From Verrucomicrobiota bacterium (GTDB lineage: Bacteria; Verrucomicrobiota; Verrucomicrobiia; Opitutales; UBA953), in contig BGOK01000013.1 in the NCBI GenBank assembly GCA_003569205.1, positions 1 to 64,000 on the forward strand: a stretch of 64,000 nucleotides of DNA, in the 5' to 3' direction. The position numbers and the translations under genes were made by a program. The notes under the pieces are model-generated. The model worked only from the letters and a program-made list of their open reading frames with translations. It had not been told where the DNA came from and ran no database searches. Below are positions 50,446 to 58,994 of this stretch, piece by piece; position 1 is the stretch's first letter, and each line of letters begins with the position of its first letter.

Positions 50446-51371
50446 TGAGTACTCTCGCTGTCGTCGACATCGGTTCGAATTCAATCAAGGTTTCCGTCCT
50501 CGATCGCCAGAACGGCCACGAAGTGCTGCGGGCATCTGAGTCCGTTCGCTTATTTTCGTCCGCGGGGGGCCAATCCAGCCTGACGGCTGAGGTACTTGAA
50601 GCCGGTGCCCAAGCCGTGGCTCGGTTGGTGGCAATCGCCCGTGAACAGAAGGCGGATCCGATTGTCTTATTAGGCACCAGCGCCCTGCGCGAGTGTGGCA
50701 ACCGGGCAGACTTTGATGTCAGGTTACATGTGCTGACGGGCCTAAGTTTGACGCTCGTCTCTGGAGAAGTGGAAGCCCGTTTAGCCGCAGATGGCGTCCG
50801 TTCAGACCCCGCCTTGGCTGGCTATCAACACATCTTCGCGTTCGACCTCGGTGGCGGGAGTTTGGAGGTGATGGAAATCCGTGGCCAGCGTTGCACGTTA
50901 GCCCGGAGTTTTCCCTTAGGGTCGGTCCGCCTCACGCAGACACTACTCGGGGGTGCCCCCGGTCCGATCAGCGAGTCTGCACAGGCGGCTTTTCGTGCAG
51001 AGGTTCTCCAGAGTTTGGGCGAAGTCATTCCACCGCAGATAGCCGAACGCGCGCTCATTGTAGGCGCAGGGGGGGCATTCGCGGTGATTGCCTTATACCT
51101 AGAGGCGCTGGGTGAATCCTCGGTCGGCGGCCGTCTGCCGTTATTGCGTATCCGTGAACTCAAAGACAAACTTTGCCGAATGACTGCCGATGAACGACGC
51201 ACCTTGCCAGGGATTCCTGCCGATCGCTTAGATATTATGCCAGCGGCTTTGCTGACTTTGTGTATCTTGGCCGACCTCACGGGTGCCGAAGCTTTCCAGC
51301 TGACCCATCGGGGCGTTCGACATGGCATGGTCCAACTCCTCATGGGCGAATCCGGTAAACTGTTTTCATGA
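50445..51371 (+). CDS. Ppx/GppA-type phosphatase
   Basis: 308 residues, as for the short (single-module) exopolyphosphatase/guanosine pentaphosphatase type. Actin-like ATPase motifs: V-V-D-I-G-S-N-S-I-K-V-S, G-T-S-A-L-R-E-C, I-F-A-F-D-L-G-G-G-S-L-E-V-M, and I-V-G-A-G-G-A-F-A. It hydrolyses polyphosphate and/or pppGpp in the cytoplasm; which one is not clear. It is the second of four overlapping plus-strand genes (lpxR-like, this, SCO-like, His-rich). Confidence 0.88.
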   Translation: MSTLAVVDIGSNSIKVSVLDRQNGHEVLRASESVRLFSSAGGQSSLTAEVLEAGAQAVARLVAIAREQKADPIVLLGTSALRECGNRADFDVRLHVLTGLSLTLVSGEVEARLAADGVRSDPALAGYQHIFAFDLGGGSLEVMEIRGQRCTLARSFPLGSVRLTQTLLGGAPGPISESAQAAFRAEVLQSLGEVIPPQIAERALIVGAGGAFAVIALYLEALGESSVGGRLPLLRIRELKDKLCRMTADERRTLPGIPADRLDIMPAALLTLCILADLTGAEAFQLTHRGVRHGMVQLLMGESGKLFS

Positions 51372-52213
51372 AAGTTTTCCTCTACATCCTCTCGGTGTCG
51401 CTCCTCGCTGCGGCCGACTCGGTCTCGCAGGTTGGGCAGTTAAACCGTTTTGAACCGGCGAGCCGCTCCGCGGTCTTTACGCCTAGCGAAGCTAAGCCTA
51501 GTGCCCCCGTGACGGTTGCGCTCCAAGCCGGTGACCTCGAAATTGCTTGGGCTAAGCAAGTCCGCTGTAGCTTGGTGCAACGTGACGGTAAACTATCGGC
51601 GGAAGGTGTGGTTTCGGCTGACCCCGAGGAACTTCGACAGGAGCAACAGGTCGTGGAGGGCCTGCGCCGGGATACCTTTGAACGTGGGCGGATCGTGATG
51701 CGTGGCGCCAACGACCTCATGCCCATGATGGCCCTCTGGGATCAAGACGGACAGTTCCGGTTGAAGAAAGACTTCCTCGGTGCTCCCTTGGCGATCAACT
51801 TCGTCTTTACGAGTTGCCAGAACGCCCGCATGTGCCCGGCTTCGACGTCGGCCATGCGCAAACTGGCTGACGAATTGGCCAAGCGGCCAGCCCTTGCGAA
51901 TGTCCGTCTGGTCACCATTACCTTCGACCCCGAAGTGGATACCCCCGGCATGCTTCGCACCTATGCGCAGGGTTATGGAATCGACTTTAAACGACACAGT
52001 TTCCTGACCGGTCGAGAAGCCCACATCAAGGATCTCATGCGCCATTATGGCATCCTGACGACGCGGAGTGACGGCACGATCCTGCACAATGCCGCCTTGG
52101 TGATTGTCAGTCCAGAAGGTCGTATCGTCCAACGCCGCGAGGGTGCCGTATTTGACTCGGCCGAGGTTGCCGAGTACTTTGCACGTCTCGCCGAGCCTTC
52201 TCAACCCCGATGA
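51368..52213 (+). CDS. SCO1/SenC-like thioredoxin-fold protein
   Basis: 281 residues with a signal peptide. The first ~120 residues are a linker domain I do not recognise. Residues 130-275 form the SCO fold: I-N-F-V-F-T-S-C-Q-N-A-R-M-C-P-A-S-T, then V-T-I-T-F-D-P-E-V-D-T-P-G-M-L-R and a late I-L-H-N-A-A-L-V (the His ligand segment). The Cys motif is C-x5-C where typical SCO has C-x3-C, an insertion in the copper-binding loop. SCO proteins deliver copper or electrons to the CuA site of cytochrome oxidase. It overlaps the next gene by 4 bases. Confidence 0.82.
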   Translation: MKVFLYILSVSLLAAADSVSQVGQLNRFEPASRSAVFTPSEAKPSAPVTVALQAGDLEIAWAKQVRCSLVQRDGKLSAEGVVSADPEELRQEQQVVEGLRRDTFERGRIVMRGANDLMPMMALWDQDGQFRLKKDFLGAPLAINFVFTSCQNARMCPASTSAMRKLADELAKRPALANVRLVTITFDPEVDTPGMLRTYAQGYGIDFKRHSFLTGREAHIKDLMRHYGILTTRSDGTILHNAALVIVSPEGRIVQRREGAVFDSAEVAEYFARLAEPSQPR

Positions 52214-53082
52214 CCACTTCACGCCAAATCTGGATTCTAACCGCCCTAGCGGTCGTCGCATTCTTCGGGTTACGCGCCTTGCCGGATACGCAGTGCGCCT
52301 TCCTGCACGCTGCCCATGAGCCCGTGATTTCGCAAGGTGTCCAATTCTGCGGGGTCAATGAGGAGGCTAACTTTTATTCCCCCAAGGCCTTGCGGTTCCC
52401 GGTGAAACTCGAGCTCGCCTTTAACGAGAATGGTCAGGGTGGGTCCCTCCGCCTCATCGGTGATGAGGGTCGACCAATCCTGCCCTTTGAAGTCGGAGTC
52501 TCGCACACGCAGAAGGTCCACCTGCACCTCCGACAGGTCACGGGACGAAAGGGCTATATTCACGTTCATCCGACCCCGACCGATGATGGCACCTGGAACT
52601 TTGTATTGCCCACGTGGTTCACGGAGGGAAATCCTGGCGGCGACTTTCAGGTCTACGTTGATTTCGTGACACTACGCGCTGGCCGCGTCTTACTAGCCGA
52701 AGCGACCGCCAGCCTAGAGGTGAAGTCCTTGCCCAAGCCTCCGCTCATGTCCCGCAATCAGGTGAAGGCGGTGACCATCTCGACGACTCAGTCAGATAAG
52801 TCCGCTTTGGTGCGGGTTACGCTATCGGCTCCGGCCGGCTCGCCCCCGCTCAAGCTCCAGCCCTTGATGGCCTCCCTGGGGCATGCGGTCCTCTTTGGCG
52901 ATGCGACCACCCAAACGGGCTACGCCCATATGCACCCGTCGTTAGAAGGCGGCGAATACGACGCTAACCCGACACTTTCCTTCCGCTTACGACTGCCCCC
53001 GCCTGGCCGCTATGACCTCTGGCTAAATATCAGCGATGGCGCCGAGGATTACCTCCTCGTGCCGTTCGAAGTCACGCCTTGA
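52210..53082 (+). CDS. Secreted His-rich protein, partner of SCO-like gene
   Basis: 290 residues with an N-terminal membrane/signal segment (I-L-T-A-L-A-V-V-A-F-F-G-L). The rest is beta-rich in two similar halves. The first contains K-V-H-L-H-L-R-Q-V-T-G-R-K-G-Y-I-H-V-H-P. The second contains L-G-H-A-V-L-F-G-D...G-Y-A-H-M-H-P and R-Y-D-L-W-L-N-I-S-D-G. The paired H-(V/M)-H-P sites could bind copper, as in YtkA/FixH-like partners of oxidase assembly. This is inference from sequence pattern and from the ATGA overlap with the SCO-like gene. Its tail overlaps the epimerase gene by 11 bases (convergent). Confidence 0.65.
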   Translation: MTTSRQIWILTALAVVAFFGLRALPDTQCAFLHAAHEPVISQGVQFCGVNEEANFYSPKALRFPVKLELAFNENGQGGSLRLIGDEGRPILPFEVGVSHTQKVHLHLRQVTGRKGYIHVHPTPTDDGTWNFVLPTWFTEGNPGGDFQVYVDFVTLRAGRVLLAEATASLEVKSLPKPPLMSRNQVKAVTISTTQSDKSALVRVTLSAPAGSPPLKLQPLMASLGHAVLFGDATTQTGYAHMHPSLEGGEYDANPTLSFRLRLPPPGRYDLWLNISDGAEDYLLVPFEVTP

Positions 53083-53992
53083 GCGACTTGAAGTAAGCGA
53101 CCGTCGCCCCAAGCCCTTCGGCCACGCTGTGGCGCGGCTGCCAGCCCGCCTGCTGGAGCTTATCCGAGGATGCCATCGAGTGCTTGATGTCACCAGGACG
53201 CTCGGGCATGTGTTCAATGAGGGACGTTGAGCCGGTGAGGCGGATAACCTCTTCGGCGAGCGACTTAACCGTCATCTTGCGACCATAGCCGACATTATAG
53301 ACCCCGCCCATGTCTGGGTTGTTAGCCGCAAAGGTGAGGGCCCCGACAATGTCCTTCACATAGATAAAGTCGCGGGTCTGTTCACCGTCGCCATAAATGC
53401 CGATGGGGTCGCCCTGGACGGCCTTTTCGATGAAGATCGGGACCGCGGCAGCGTAGGGAGACTTCGGGTCTTGGCGCGGGCCAAAGACATTAAAGAAGCG
53501 AAGGCTCGTGGTGGCCAAACCGCGTTCCCGGCGGAAGAGGTCGAGGTAATATTCACCGTCGAGCTTGGTCACGGCGTAAGGCGACTTGGGCTCAGGCAGC
53601 ATGGTCTCCACCTTGGGGACGGTCGGGTTATCGCCGTAGACGGCGGCGGAGGAAGCGAGGACAACCTTACGCACCCGGGCGGCTTCGGCGGCCTCGAGGA
53701 CATGCAAAGTGCCCGTGGCGTTGAGGTCCACGCATTCGCGCGGCTTCAGCATGGACTCCGGCACGGAAATCATGGCGGCCAAATGGTAGACTTGGTCAAC
53801 GCCGCGCATGGCTTCGTCGAGCTTGGCGCGATCCAGAATCGACCCCTCGATCAGGGTGTGCTGGAGTCCCGCCAGGTTGCGGCGGTGGCCCGAGCGGAAA
53901 TTATCCAGGACAATCACCTCAGCCTTACCTTGGAAGTGTTCGACGACGTGCGAACCGATGAAGCCAGCACCGCCAGTGACGAGAACTTTCAT
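53072..53992 (-). CDS. NAD-dependent nucleotide-sugar epimerase (GalE/WbpP-like)
   Basis: 306 residues. SDR motifs: V-T-G-G-A-G-F-I-G-S-H, Y-H-L-A-A-M-I-S-V-P-E-S, S-S-A-A-V-Y-G-D, the catalytic Y-A-V-T-K, and R-F-F-N-V-F-G-P-R-Q-D-P-K. It most resembles UDP-glucose/UDP-GlcNAc C4-epimerases. As the last gene of an operon with a HexNAc-1-kinase-like and a nucleotidyltransferase gene it probably interconverts UDP-GlcNAc and UDP-GalNAc, which is inference. Cytoplasmic. It follows the kinase by 3 bases. Confidence 0.88.
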   Translation of the reverse strand: MKVLVTGGAGFIGSHVVEHFQGKAEVIVLDNFRSGHRRNLAGLQHTLIEGSILDRAKLDEAMRGVDQVYHLAAMISVPESMLKPRECVDLNATGTLHVLEAAEAARVRKVVLASSAAVYGDNPTVPKVETMLPEPKSPYAVTKLDGEYYLDLFRRERGLATTSLRFFNVFGPRQDPKSPYAAAVPIFIEKAVQGDPIGIYGDGEQTRDFIYVKDIVGALTFAANNPDMGGVYNVGYGRKMTVKSLAEEVIRLTGSTSLIEHMPERPGDIKHSMASSDKLQQAGWQPRHSVAEGLGATVAYFKSLKA

Positions 53993-53995
53993 GAG

Positions 53996-55099
53996 TTATT
54001 TGACGAGTACCTGCATAGCAGGCAACTGGGCTTCAATGGATTCGACGAGCTTGAATTGGGTCCGCAGGCGGTCGAGATTCTGCTGCGGGTGCTTGATTTT
54101 GAAGTACACGTCTCCCTCTAGCCAGTCAGTCAGGAAGCGTAGGCCAATCTCAAAGGTGATTAACTTACCAGCGAAGGGGAGGAGTTCCCGTTCACGGGCG
54201 GTCAAGAAGCCTCCGGCGGTGGTCAGGTAACCCTTCAAGAGAGCCTCGAACATCGGTAACTGCATCGTGACCTTGGAGAGGTCGGTCTCGTCTTCGGCGG
54301 CTGGAGAGGTCGAGGTGCGGACCAAGTCACCGAAATCGTAAAGGGCCGAACCGGGCATGACCGTGTCGAGGTCGATTACGCAGATGCCCTCTTGGGTTTC
54401 GTTGTCGAGGAGGACGTTGTTAAGCTTGGTGTCATTATGCGTGACGCGCTCGGGGATGTCACCACGGGCCATGGCGTCGGCAATAACGCCGACCTCGTGG
54501 GCACGGGCGAGGGCGAAGGCGATTTCGGGTCGCGCCTGCGCGGCGCGTCCATGGGCATCCTTGGCCAAAGCAGTTTGGAAGTTGGCGAAACGGGTAGGAG
54601 TATGGTGGAAATAGGGGATGGTCTCGACTAGACGACCGCCTGGGAGGTCCGCGACGAGGGCTTGGAAGGCTCCAAAGGCCTTAGCCGCTTGGTATGCCTG
54701 ATCGGCGTTGCGGATGATGTCGTGGCCAGTCGCCCCTTCGACGAAGACGTAGCAGCGCCAGCGGTTGCCGGCGGGGTCAGTGTGCCAGCCCCGCCCGGCC
54801 TTCGTCGGGACTAACGTCAAGGCGCGCCGCGAGGCATCGACGGCACCCGCAGCCTGGAGCTTCGCTTGGGTGTGGCGACAGACGCGTTCGACATTCTCCA
54901 TCAGTCCGTCGGGATTCTTAAAGATGTTATGGTTGATGCGTTGCAGCACGTAGCGCAGACGGCGACCGCCTTGGCTCATCTCAAGCGCAAAGGTGTCATT
55001 AATATGCCCACTGCCGTAGGGTTCCGCAGAGGCGAAGTCACCCAGCAGGGTGAAAGCGGCGGCGATGGCGCGGGTGTCGTAAGAAACGGAAGTGGCCAT
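53996..55099 (-). CDS. N-acetylhexosamine 1-kinase-like APH-fold kinase
   Basis: 367 residues from the ATG of M-A-T-S-V-S-Y-D-T-R; 17 codons further upstream overlap the preceding gene. APH-fold signatures: Y-G-S-G-H-I-N-D-T-F-A-L (the N-terminal loop typical of NahK), catalytic T-H-N-D-T-K-L-N-N-V-L-L and D-L-D-T-V-M-P-G (Mg2+ site). Close resemblance to NahK of bifidobacteria, which phosphorylates GlcNAc or GalNAc at C1. Here it precedes an epimerase and follows a nucleotidyltransferase, which would convert the sugar-1-phosphate to UDP-HexNAc. Substrate is inferred. Confidence 0.85.
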   Translation of the reverse strand: MATSVSYDTRAIAAAFTLLGDFASAEPYGSGHINDTFALEMSQGGRRLRYVLQRINHNIFKNPDGLMENVERVCRHTQAKLQAAGAVDASRRALTLVPTKAGRGWHTDPAGNRWRCYVFVEGATGHDIIRNADQAYQAAKAFGAFQALVADLPGGRLVETIPYFHHTPTRFANFQTALAKDAHGRAAQARPEIAFALARAHEVGVIADAMARGDIPERVTHNDTKLNNVLLDNETQEGICVIDLDTVMPGSALYDFGDLVRTSTSPAAEDETDLSKVTMQLPMFEALLKGYLTTAGGFLTARERELLPFAGKLITFEIGLRFLTDWLEGDVYFKIKHPQQNLDRLRTQFKLVESIEAQLPAMQVLVK

Positions 55100-55103
55100 G
55101 AGA

Positions 55104-56009
55104 CTAGGTCCAGAGGGAAGTAGGGTAGTTGCCTTGGCGGACCTGCTCAAGGATGCTGGCTTGGACCATCGCCTTATCTTCCCGATAGGTCACGCCAAAC
55201 CACGCCGCAGTCGTTCGGAGGATGCGGCAGGTAGCCTGCTGACTCTTTACGAGGTTACCCACGGACAGGGGAATGTAGGACTCGCTTTTAGGTTCTTGCC
55301 CCTTGGCCGACAGGAAAGTGCTGAAGTCCTTTGCTAGCAGCGGAAAGATACTCGGCGTGAAGCCCCACATGTTCATTGAGACCGGCTCTTCACCATTCAG
55401 TAGCGTGACGACGCCGTCTTCGGTGCGATTCTCGGCGCCCGTGGCAGTCTTCGCGATTTTGGTAAGTTCCTGGATGTCGGTCAGCAGCCCTTGGCTGTCG
55501 GCTTGGCAGATGCCCCGAGCAACTGTCCCGTGATCTGAGAGGGTGTTCTTCAAGGTAAACCCAACCATGGCGTAGGTGAGGTCGCTGTTCTGGAGGCCCG
55601 CCAAGTACTGACCGAGAGTCGCATAGGAATCGCGACCGTAGAAGTCGTCCGCATTGATGACGGCGAAGGGGGTGTGAACGGCATCCCGGGCGCAGAGAAT
55701 CGCGTGGGTGGTGCCCCAAGGCTTTTCTCGGCCAGCGGGGACGGTAAACCCTGGAGGTAACCGATCTAAGGTCTGGAACGCGAAGCCGACCTCAATTTGA
55801 GCTGTGAATTTGGCGGCGATACGTTCGCGGAAATCTTGCTCAAAGTCTGGACGAATGATGAAGACTACTTTGCCGAAGCCCGCGCGAATCGCATCGAAGA
55901 CCGAGTAGTCAAGAATGGTTTCACCAGACGGACCCATCGGGTCGATCTGCTTAAGGCCACCGTAGCGGCTGCCCATACCAGCGGCGAGGACGAGAAGGGT
56001 GGGCTTCAT
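55104..56009 (-). CDS. Sugar-1-phosphate nucleotidyltransferase-like protein
   Basis: 301 residues. The nucleotide-binding start is L-V-L-A-A-G-M-G-S-R-Y-G-G-L-K-Q and the metal segment is F-A-V-I-N-A-D-D-F-Y-G, the usual NTP_transferase layout. The following W-G-F-T-P-S-I-F-P-L block is typical of this subgroup, which commonly sits next to NahK-like kinases in PVC and Bacteroidetes genomes. It should transfer a nucleotide (probably UTP) to the sugar-1-phosphate made by the kinase. It abuts the PIG-L gene (stop and start adjacent) and ends 4 bases before the kinase start. Confidence 0.87.
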   Translation of the reverse strand: MKPTLLVLAAGMGSRYGGLKQIDPMGPSGETILDYSVFDAIRAGFGKVVFIIRPDFEQDFRERIAAKFTAQIEVGFAFQTLDRLPPGFTVPAGREKPWGTTHAILCARDAVHTPFAVINADDFYGRDSYATLGQYLAGLQNSDLTYAMVGFTLKNTLSDHGTVARGICQADSQGLLTDIQELTKIAKTATGAENRTEDGVVTLLNGEEPVSMNMWGFTPSIFPLLAKDFSTFLSAKGQEPKSESYIPLSVGNLVKSQQATCRILRTTAAWFGVTYREDKAMVQASILEQVRQGNYPTSLWT

Positions 56010-56855
56010 TTAGAGCGCGCGTTTAAGGCGGTCAGCGATGTCTTGCTTCAGTCGTTCGACGAAACCCAGGGTGTATTCGATGACGTCGAGTTTGGGGTCA
56101 TTGATCAGCGGAGTCAGGTCGAGAGCCCACTGGAGTGAAGTCTCTTGGTCCGACGCATGGGCGTCGTGGAAAGTGGCGTTCGCAATCCGGCGGCCGAGGA
56201 CTGCGAGGTCGTAGCGCTTGCCGCCGACAATCTGTGTGGCGAAGACCTCGTTGAGGGCATTGGCCAGTTCGGGACGGGCGGAGACGGCCATCGGCACTTT
56301 TTCAGCGTCGAGCATCCAATCGAGTCCCCGCCAGACCTCACAACCAAGCACCTTCTTCGGACGAAGTTCGGCCGGCATTGCCCGCAGGGCTTCAATACAA
56401 CGCAACAGGCAGGCCACATGGGTGTCATGCTTATCCGCAGGGTTGTGGAGGTAAACGACTTCAGGTTGGGCGGCCATTAAGATGGCCAGCAAGTCGCCGA
56501 CGACGGAAGGCTCATTGGCGGGGCGAACTTCCTTCGATAGGTAGCCGAGTTGGGCGATAAACGAATACTGACCGATAACAGCTGCTTGGTGCTGCTCCTT
56601 GATGCGCTCGGCGGCCATTTGGTCATCCGTCCAACCGGCATAAGGTCCCTTCCGCGAACTACTGCGCCCGTCCGTCATGATGATGCCCCCGAACCAATGG
56701 TCCGTGCGGTCGTAGCAAGCAAGCACCCCTTCATAGGCCATGAACTCGAGGTCATCCTGGTGCGCACCAATTCCGAGGTGGGTCGTACGGCTAAAGGCGT
56801 CCGGCCCAGTCATTTGGTCAGGGAAGAGCAAGTTAGCCTTAGGGTTGAGCTTCAT
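56010..56855 (-). CDS. PIG-L family deacetylase
   Basis: 281 residues from the ATG of M-K-L-N-P-K-A-N; the in-frame upstream stretch lies within the ROK gene. Zinc motif G-A-H-Q-D-D-L-E-F (A-H-x-D-D-x-E) and a second ligand segment D-K-H-D-T-H. PIG-L enzymes remove acetyl groups from GlcNAc-containing substrates, as in GlcNAc-malate or GlcNAc-PI. With nagB and an amino-sugar kinase nearby, deacetylation of GlcNAc or a derivative is likely, though the exact substrate is unknown. Cytoplasmic. Confidence 0.88.
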   Translation of the reverse strand: MKLNPKANLLFPDQMTGPDAFSRTTHLGIGAHQDDLEFMAYEGVLACYDRTDHWFGGIIMTDGRSSSRKGPYAGWTDDQMAAERIKEQHQAAVIGQYSFIAQLGYLSKEVRPANEPSVVGDLLAILMAAQPEVVYLHNPADKHDTHVACLLRCIEALRAMPAELRPKKVLGCEVWRGLDWMLDAEKVPMAVSARPELANALNEVFATQIVGGKRYDLAVLGRRIANATFHDAHASDQETSLQWALDLTPLINDPKLDVIEYTLGFVERLKQDIADRLKRAL

Positions 56856-56856
56856 A

Positions 56857-58239
56857 TCAAAGTGCGGGGAGGGAGGCAGCGGCGACGGCTTGGCCGTGGC
56901 GCTTATCCTTCTCAGAAGGCACCACGAGGTCGATGCGAAGTTCGGGGAATTCATCAGCCAGTACTGACCGAGCTCGCTCAATTATGACATCGCCACCTTT
57001 ACCCGATGTCACGCGACCCATGATGAGGATGCACTGAATGTCGTAGAAGCTGGCGAAGTGCGCGATGGCATAGCCGAAGGCAATCCCGATGGCGTCGTAG
57101 ACTTTCAGGGCGCGAGCATCCCCGCCCAGCATGAGTTTCTGTAGTTCTTCCAACTTCTCGGGGAGGCGCATGGACCCCGGCAGATGGATGCCAGCGAGGG
57201 GGAGCAAACGCCCCACGCCCTGCTGGCTGAAGTATTGCACGCCACACCCGAGGTCGCCGGACCATTCGTCGGCCGGTCCCTGAACGCGATAATCGACCGG
57301 CACGAAAGCGAGCTCGCTGAGCCAGTTAGTCAGGTTGCCCTTGGGGTCGACAAAGCCCGCGGCAACGCTGGTGCCCATCGCAATGCCCAGGACGGCGTTG
57401 CGGCTCAGCGACATCGAAGCAGCGAGCGCCGTGACGTCCCCATCGTTAAGAACTTCAAACGGCACCTTCCACTCGTTCGCAAGATCCAAGAACATGCCCT
57501 CAACCTTGGCCGCAAAGAGCGCCGGGTCGGTCACGCCGCGGAAGAGCGAGGCGACGCGAACTTTATTGTTAATGTAAACGCCCGCCGCGGAGCCACCGAT
57601 CGCGTCGACGCGCGGGAGGTGAGCAGCGGCAATCTGCAGGGAGTGGCGGATGCCCTCGAGATGGTAAGCGGGGTCCGGCTGGAAATACGGATCCCATTTT
57701 ACTTCCTCCGAAAAGACGACTTGGCCGTCAATGACAGCCGCGCACTTTCGGTCGGAGCCGCCGAGGTCGAAGCCAATACGGCAGCCTCCGAGGTTACGTC
57801 CCAAGGGGAGGTGAGAGGTGCTTTCGGCCGGCAGGTCCTGTTCGGCAACCGCACGGAACGTCAGCGGAAGTTCGAAGAGCTTGCGTGTAAAGTCTGCGTC
57901 AAAGGAGCGGACGCCACCGGGGGCGTACATGGCCTGTAACTCCTTGACCAAGGCGGGGGCTTGCTCGCCGGACAGCAAGACCAGGTTACCGCTGCGAGCC
58001 CAGAGCAGGAACTTCACGGTACGCTCAACGTGCAGCAGGTTGTCCGCGTCGTTAGTCAAACCGGCAGGTAGCAACGTCGTCCGGAAGACCGAGGCCGTGC
58101 CATCGGGTCGCGATAGACCAATCGCAAGAGCCGAGCTACCCCGTGTATGCTGGCAAAGTTTCAGGAATTCCTTGGTCCAAAGCGAAGCGGGGACAAAGCC
58201 CGGATCGATGGATGAGGTATAGCGGGGTGAGACTTGCAT
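56857..58239 (-). CDS. ROK family protein with N-terminal extension
   Basis: 460 residues, longer than the usual 300. The first ~150 residues are an extra domain with no family I recognise. The ROK part starts at about 150: G-F-D-L-G-G-S-D-R-K-C-A-A-V-I-D-G (ATP phosphate loop), I-G-G-S-A-A-G-V-Y and V-L-N-D-G-D-V-T-A-L-A, where the Asp matches the catalytic position. The zinc cluster of ROK kinases (C-x-C-G-x-x-G-C) is not present; instead W-S-G-D-L-G-C-G-V-Q-Y appears. It may be a sugar kinase or a regulator lacking a visible HTH. Its place between nagB and PIG-L suggests amino-sugar use. Confidence 0.82.
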   Translation of the reverse strand: MQVSPRYTSSIDPGFVPASLWTKEFLKLCQHTRGSSALAIGLSRPDGTASVFRTTLLPAGLTNDADNLLHVERTVKFLLWARSGNLVLLSGEQAPALVKELQAMYAPGGVRSFDADFTRKLFELPLTFRAVAEQDLPAESTSHLPLGRNLGGCRIGFDLGGSDRKCAAVIDGQVVFSEEVKWDPYFQPDPAYHLEGIRHSLQIAAAHLPRVDAIGGSAAGVYINNKVRVASLFRGVTDPALFAAKVEGMFLDLANEWKVPFEVLNDGDVTALAASMSLSRNAVLGIAMGTSVAAGFVDPKGNLTNWLSELAFVPVDYRVQGPADEWSGDLGCGVQYFSQQGVGRLLPLAGIHLPGSMRLPEKLEELQKLMLGGDARALKVYDAIGIAFGYAIAHFASFYDIQCILIMGRVTSGKGGDVIIERARSVLADEFPELRIDLVVPSEKDKRHGQAVAAASLPAL

Positions 58240-58253
58240 CCTGAACAGGCGTC

Positions 58254-58994
58254 TTAGAGTAAAGCGTTCGCTTCGGGGTCGAGATGGAACGTGCAGCGGG
58301 CGTGGCTTTGGAGCCAGCTAGCCGGGCAGTCCGCTGAAGGTGCGGTGCGGAGGGTCTGGCGAATAATCTCAGCCTTACCCGTCCCAAAGGCCAGTAGTTC
58401 AACCTGACGGCAGTCCATGATGGTTCCCACGCCCATGGTGAGCGCGCCCTGCGGCACGAGGCTTAGCTCACCGAAGAAGATGGAATTATCGCGACGGGTG
58501 ACCTCGTCGAGGTGCACTCGCCGCGTACGCGAATCGAGGGCCGAAGGGGGTTCGTTAAAGCCGATGTGGCCCGTGCGGCCAATCCCCAGGACCTGGAGGT
58601 CAATCCCGCCAGCAGCAAGGATGGCGGCCTCGTAGTCGGCGCAGGTGCGGCTAGCATCCGCACTGATGCCGGCCGGGACATGCGTATTCTCGCGGCGGAT
58701 ATCGATGAAGCGAAAGAGGTTCTCCTCCATGAAATAACGATAGGACTGCGGATGGTCGCCGGCGAGGCCTTCATACTCGTCGAGATTGAAGCTAACGACG
58801 TTACGGAAACTCAGGCCTTCCTCGCGATGCAGGCGGACTAATTCCGCATACAAGGGGAGGGGGGTGGAGCCAGTGGCAAGTCCCAAGACCGCAGCCTGTC
58901 CAGCCTTGGCCTTAGCAATAATGAGGTCGCGGATGGTGGCCGCGACGGCCTTAGCAGCGGTTGCCTTGTCAGCATGGACGATGACCTTAGACAT
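58254..58994 (-). CDS. nagB: Glucosamine-6-phosphate deaminase
   Basis: 246 residues from ATG 58994, sharing its first base with the valS stop codon (TGATG). Family motifs: L-A-T-G-S-T-P-L-P-L-Y, V-S-F-N-L-D-E-Y-E-G-L (catalytic Asp region), H-P-Q-S-Y-R-Y-F-M, and G-I-G-R-T-G-H-I-G-F-N-E-P (catalytic His and Glu). It converts GlcN-6-P to fructose-6-P and ammonia in the cytoplasm. It leads the amino-sugar operon, followed 14 bases later by the ROK gene. Coupling to valS is unusual but probably only reflects compact gene order. Confidence 0.94.
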   Translation of the reverse strand: MSKVIVHADKATAAKAVAATIRDLIIAKAKAGQAAVLGLATGSTPLPLYAELVRLHREEGLSFRNVVSFNLDEYEGLAGDHPQSYRYFMEENLFRFIDIRRENTHVPAGISADASRTCADYEAAILAAGGIDLQVLGIGRTGHIGFNEPPSALDSRTRRVHLDEVTRRDNSIFFGELSLVPQGALTMGVGTIMDCRQVELLAFGTGKAEIIRQTLRTAPSADCPASWLQSHARCTFHLDPEANALL

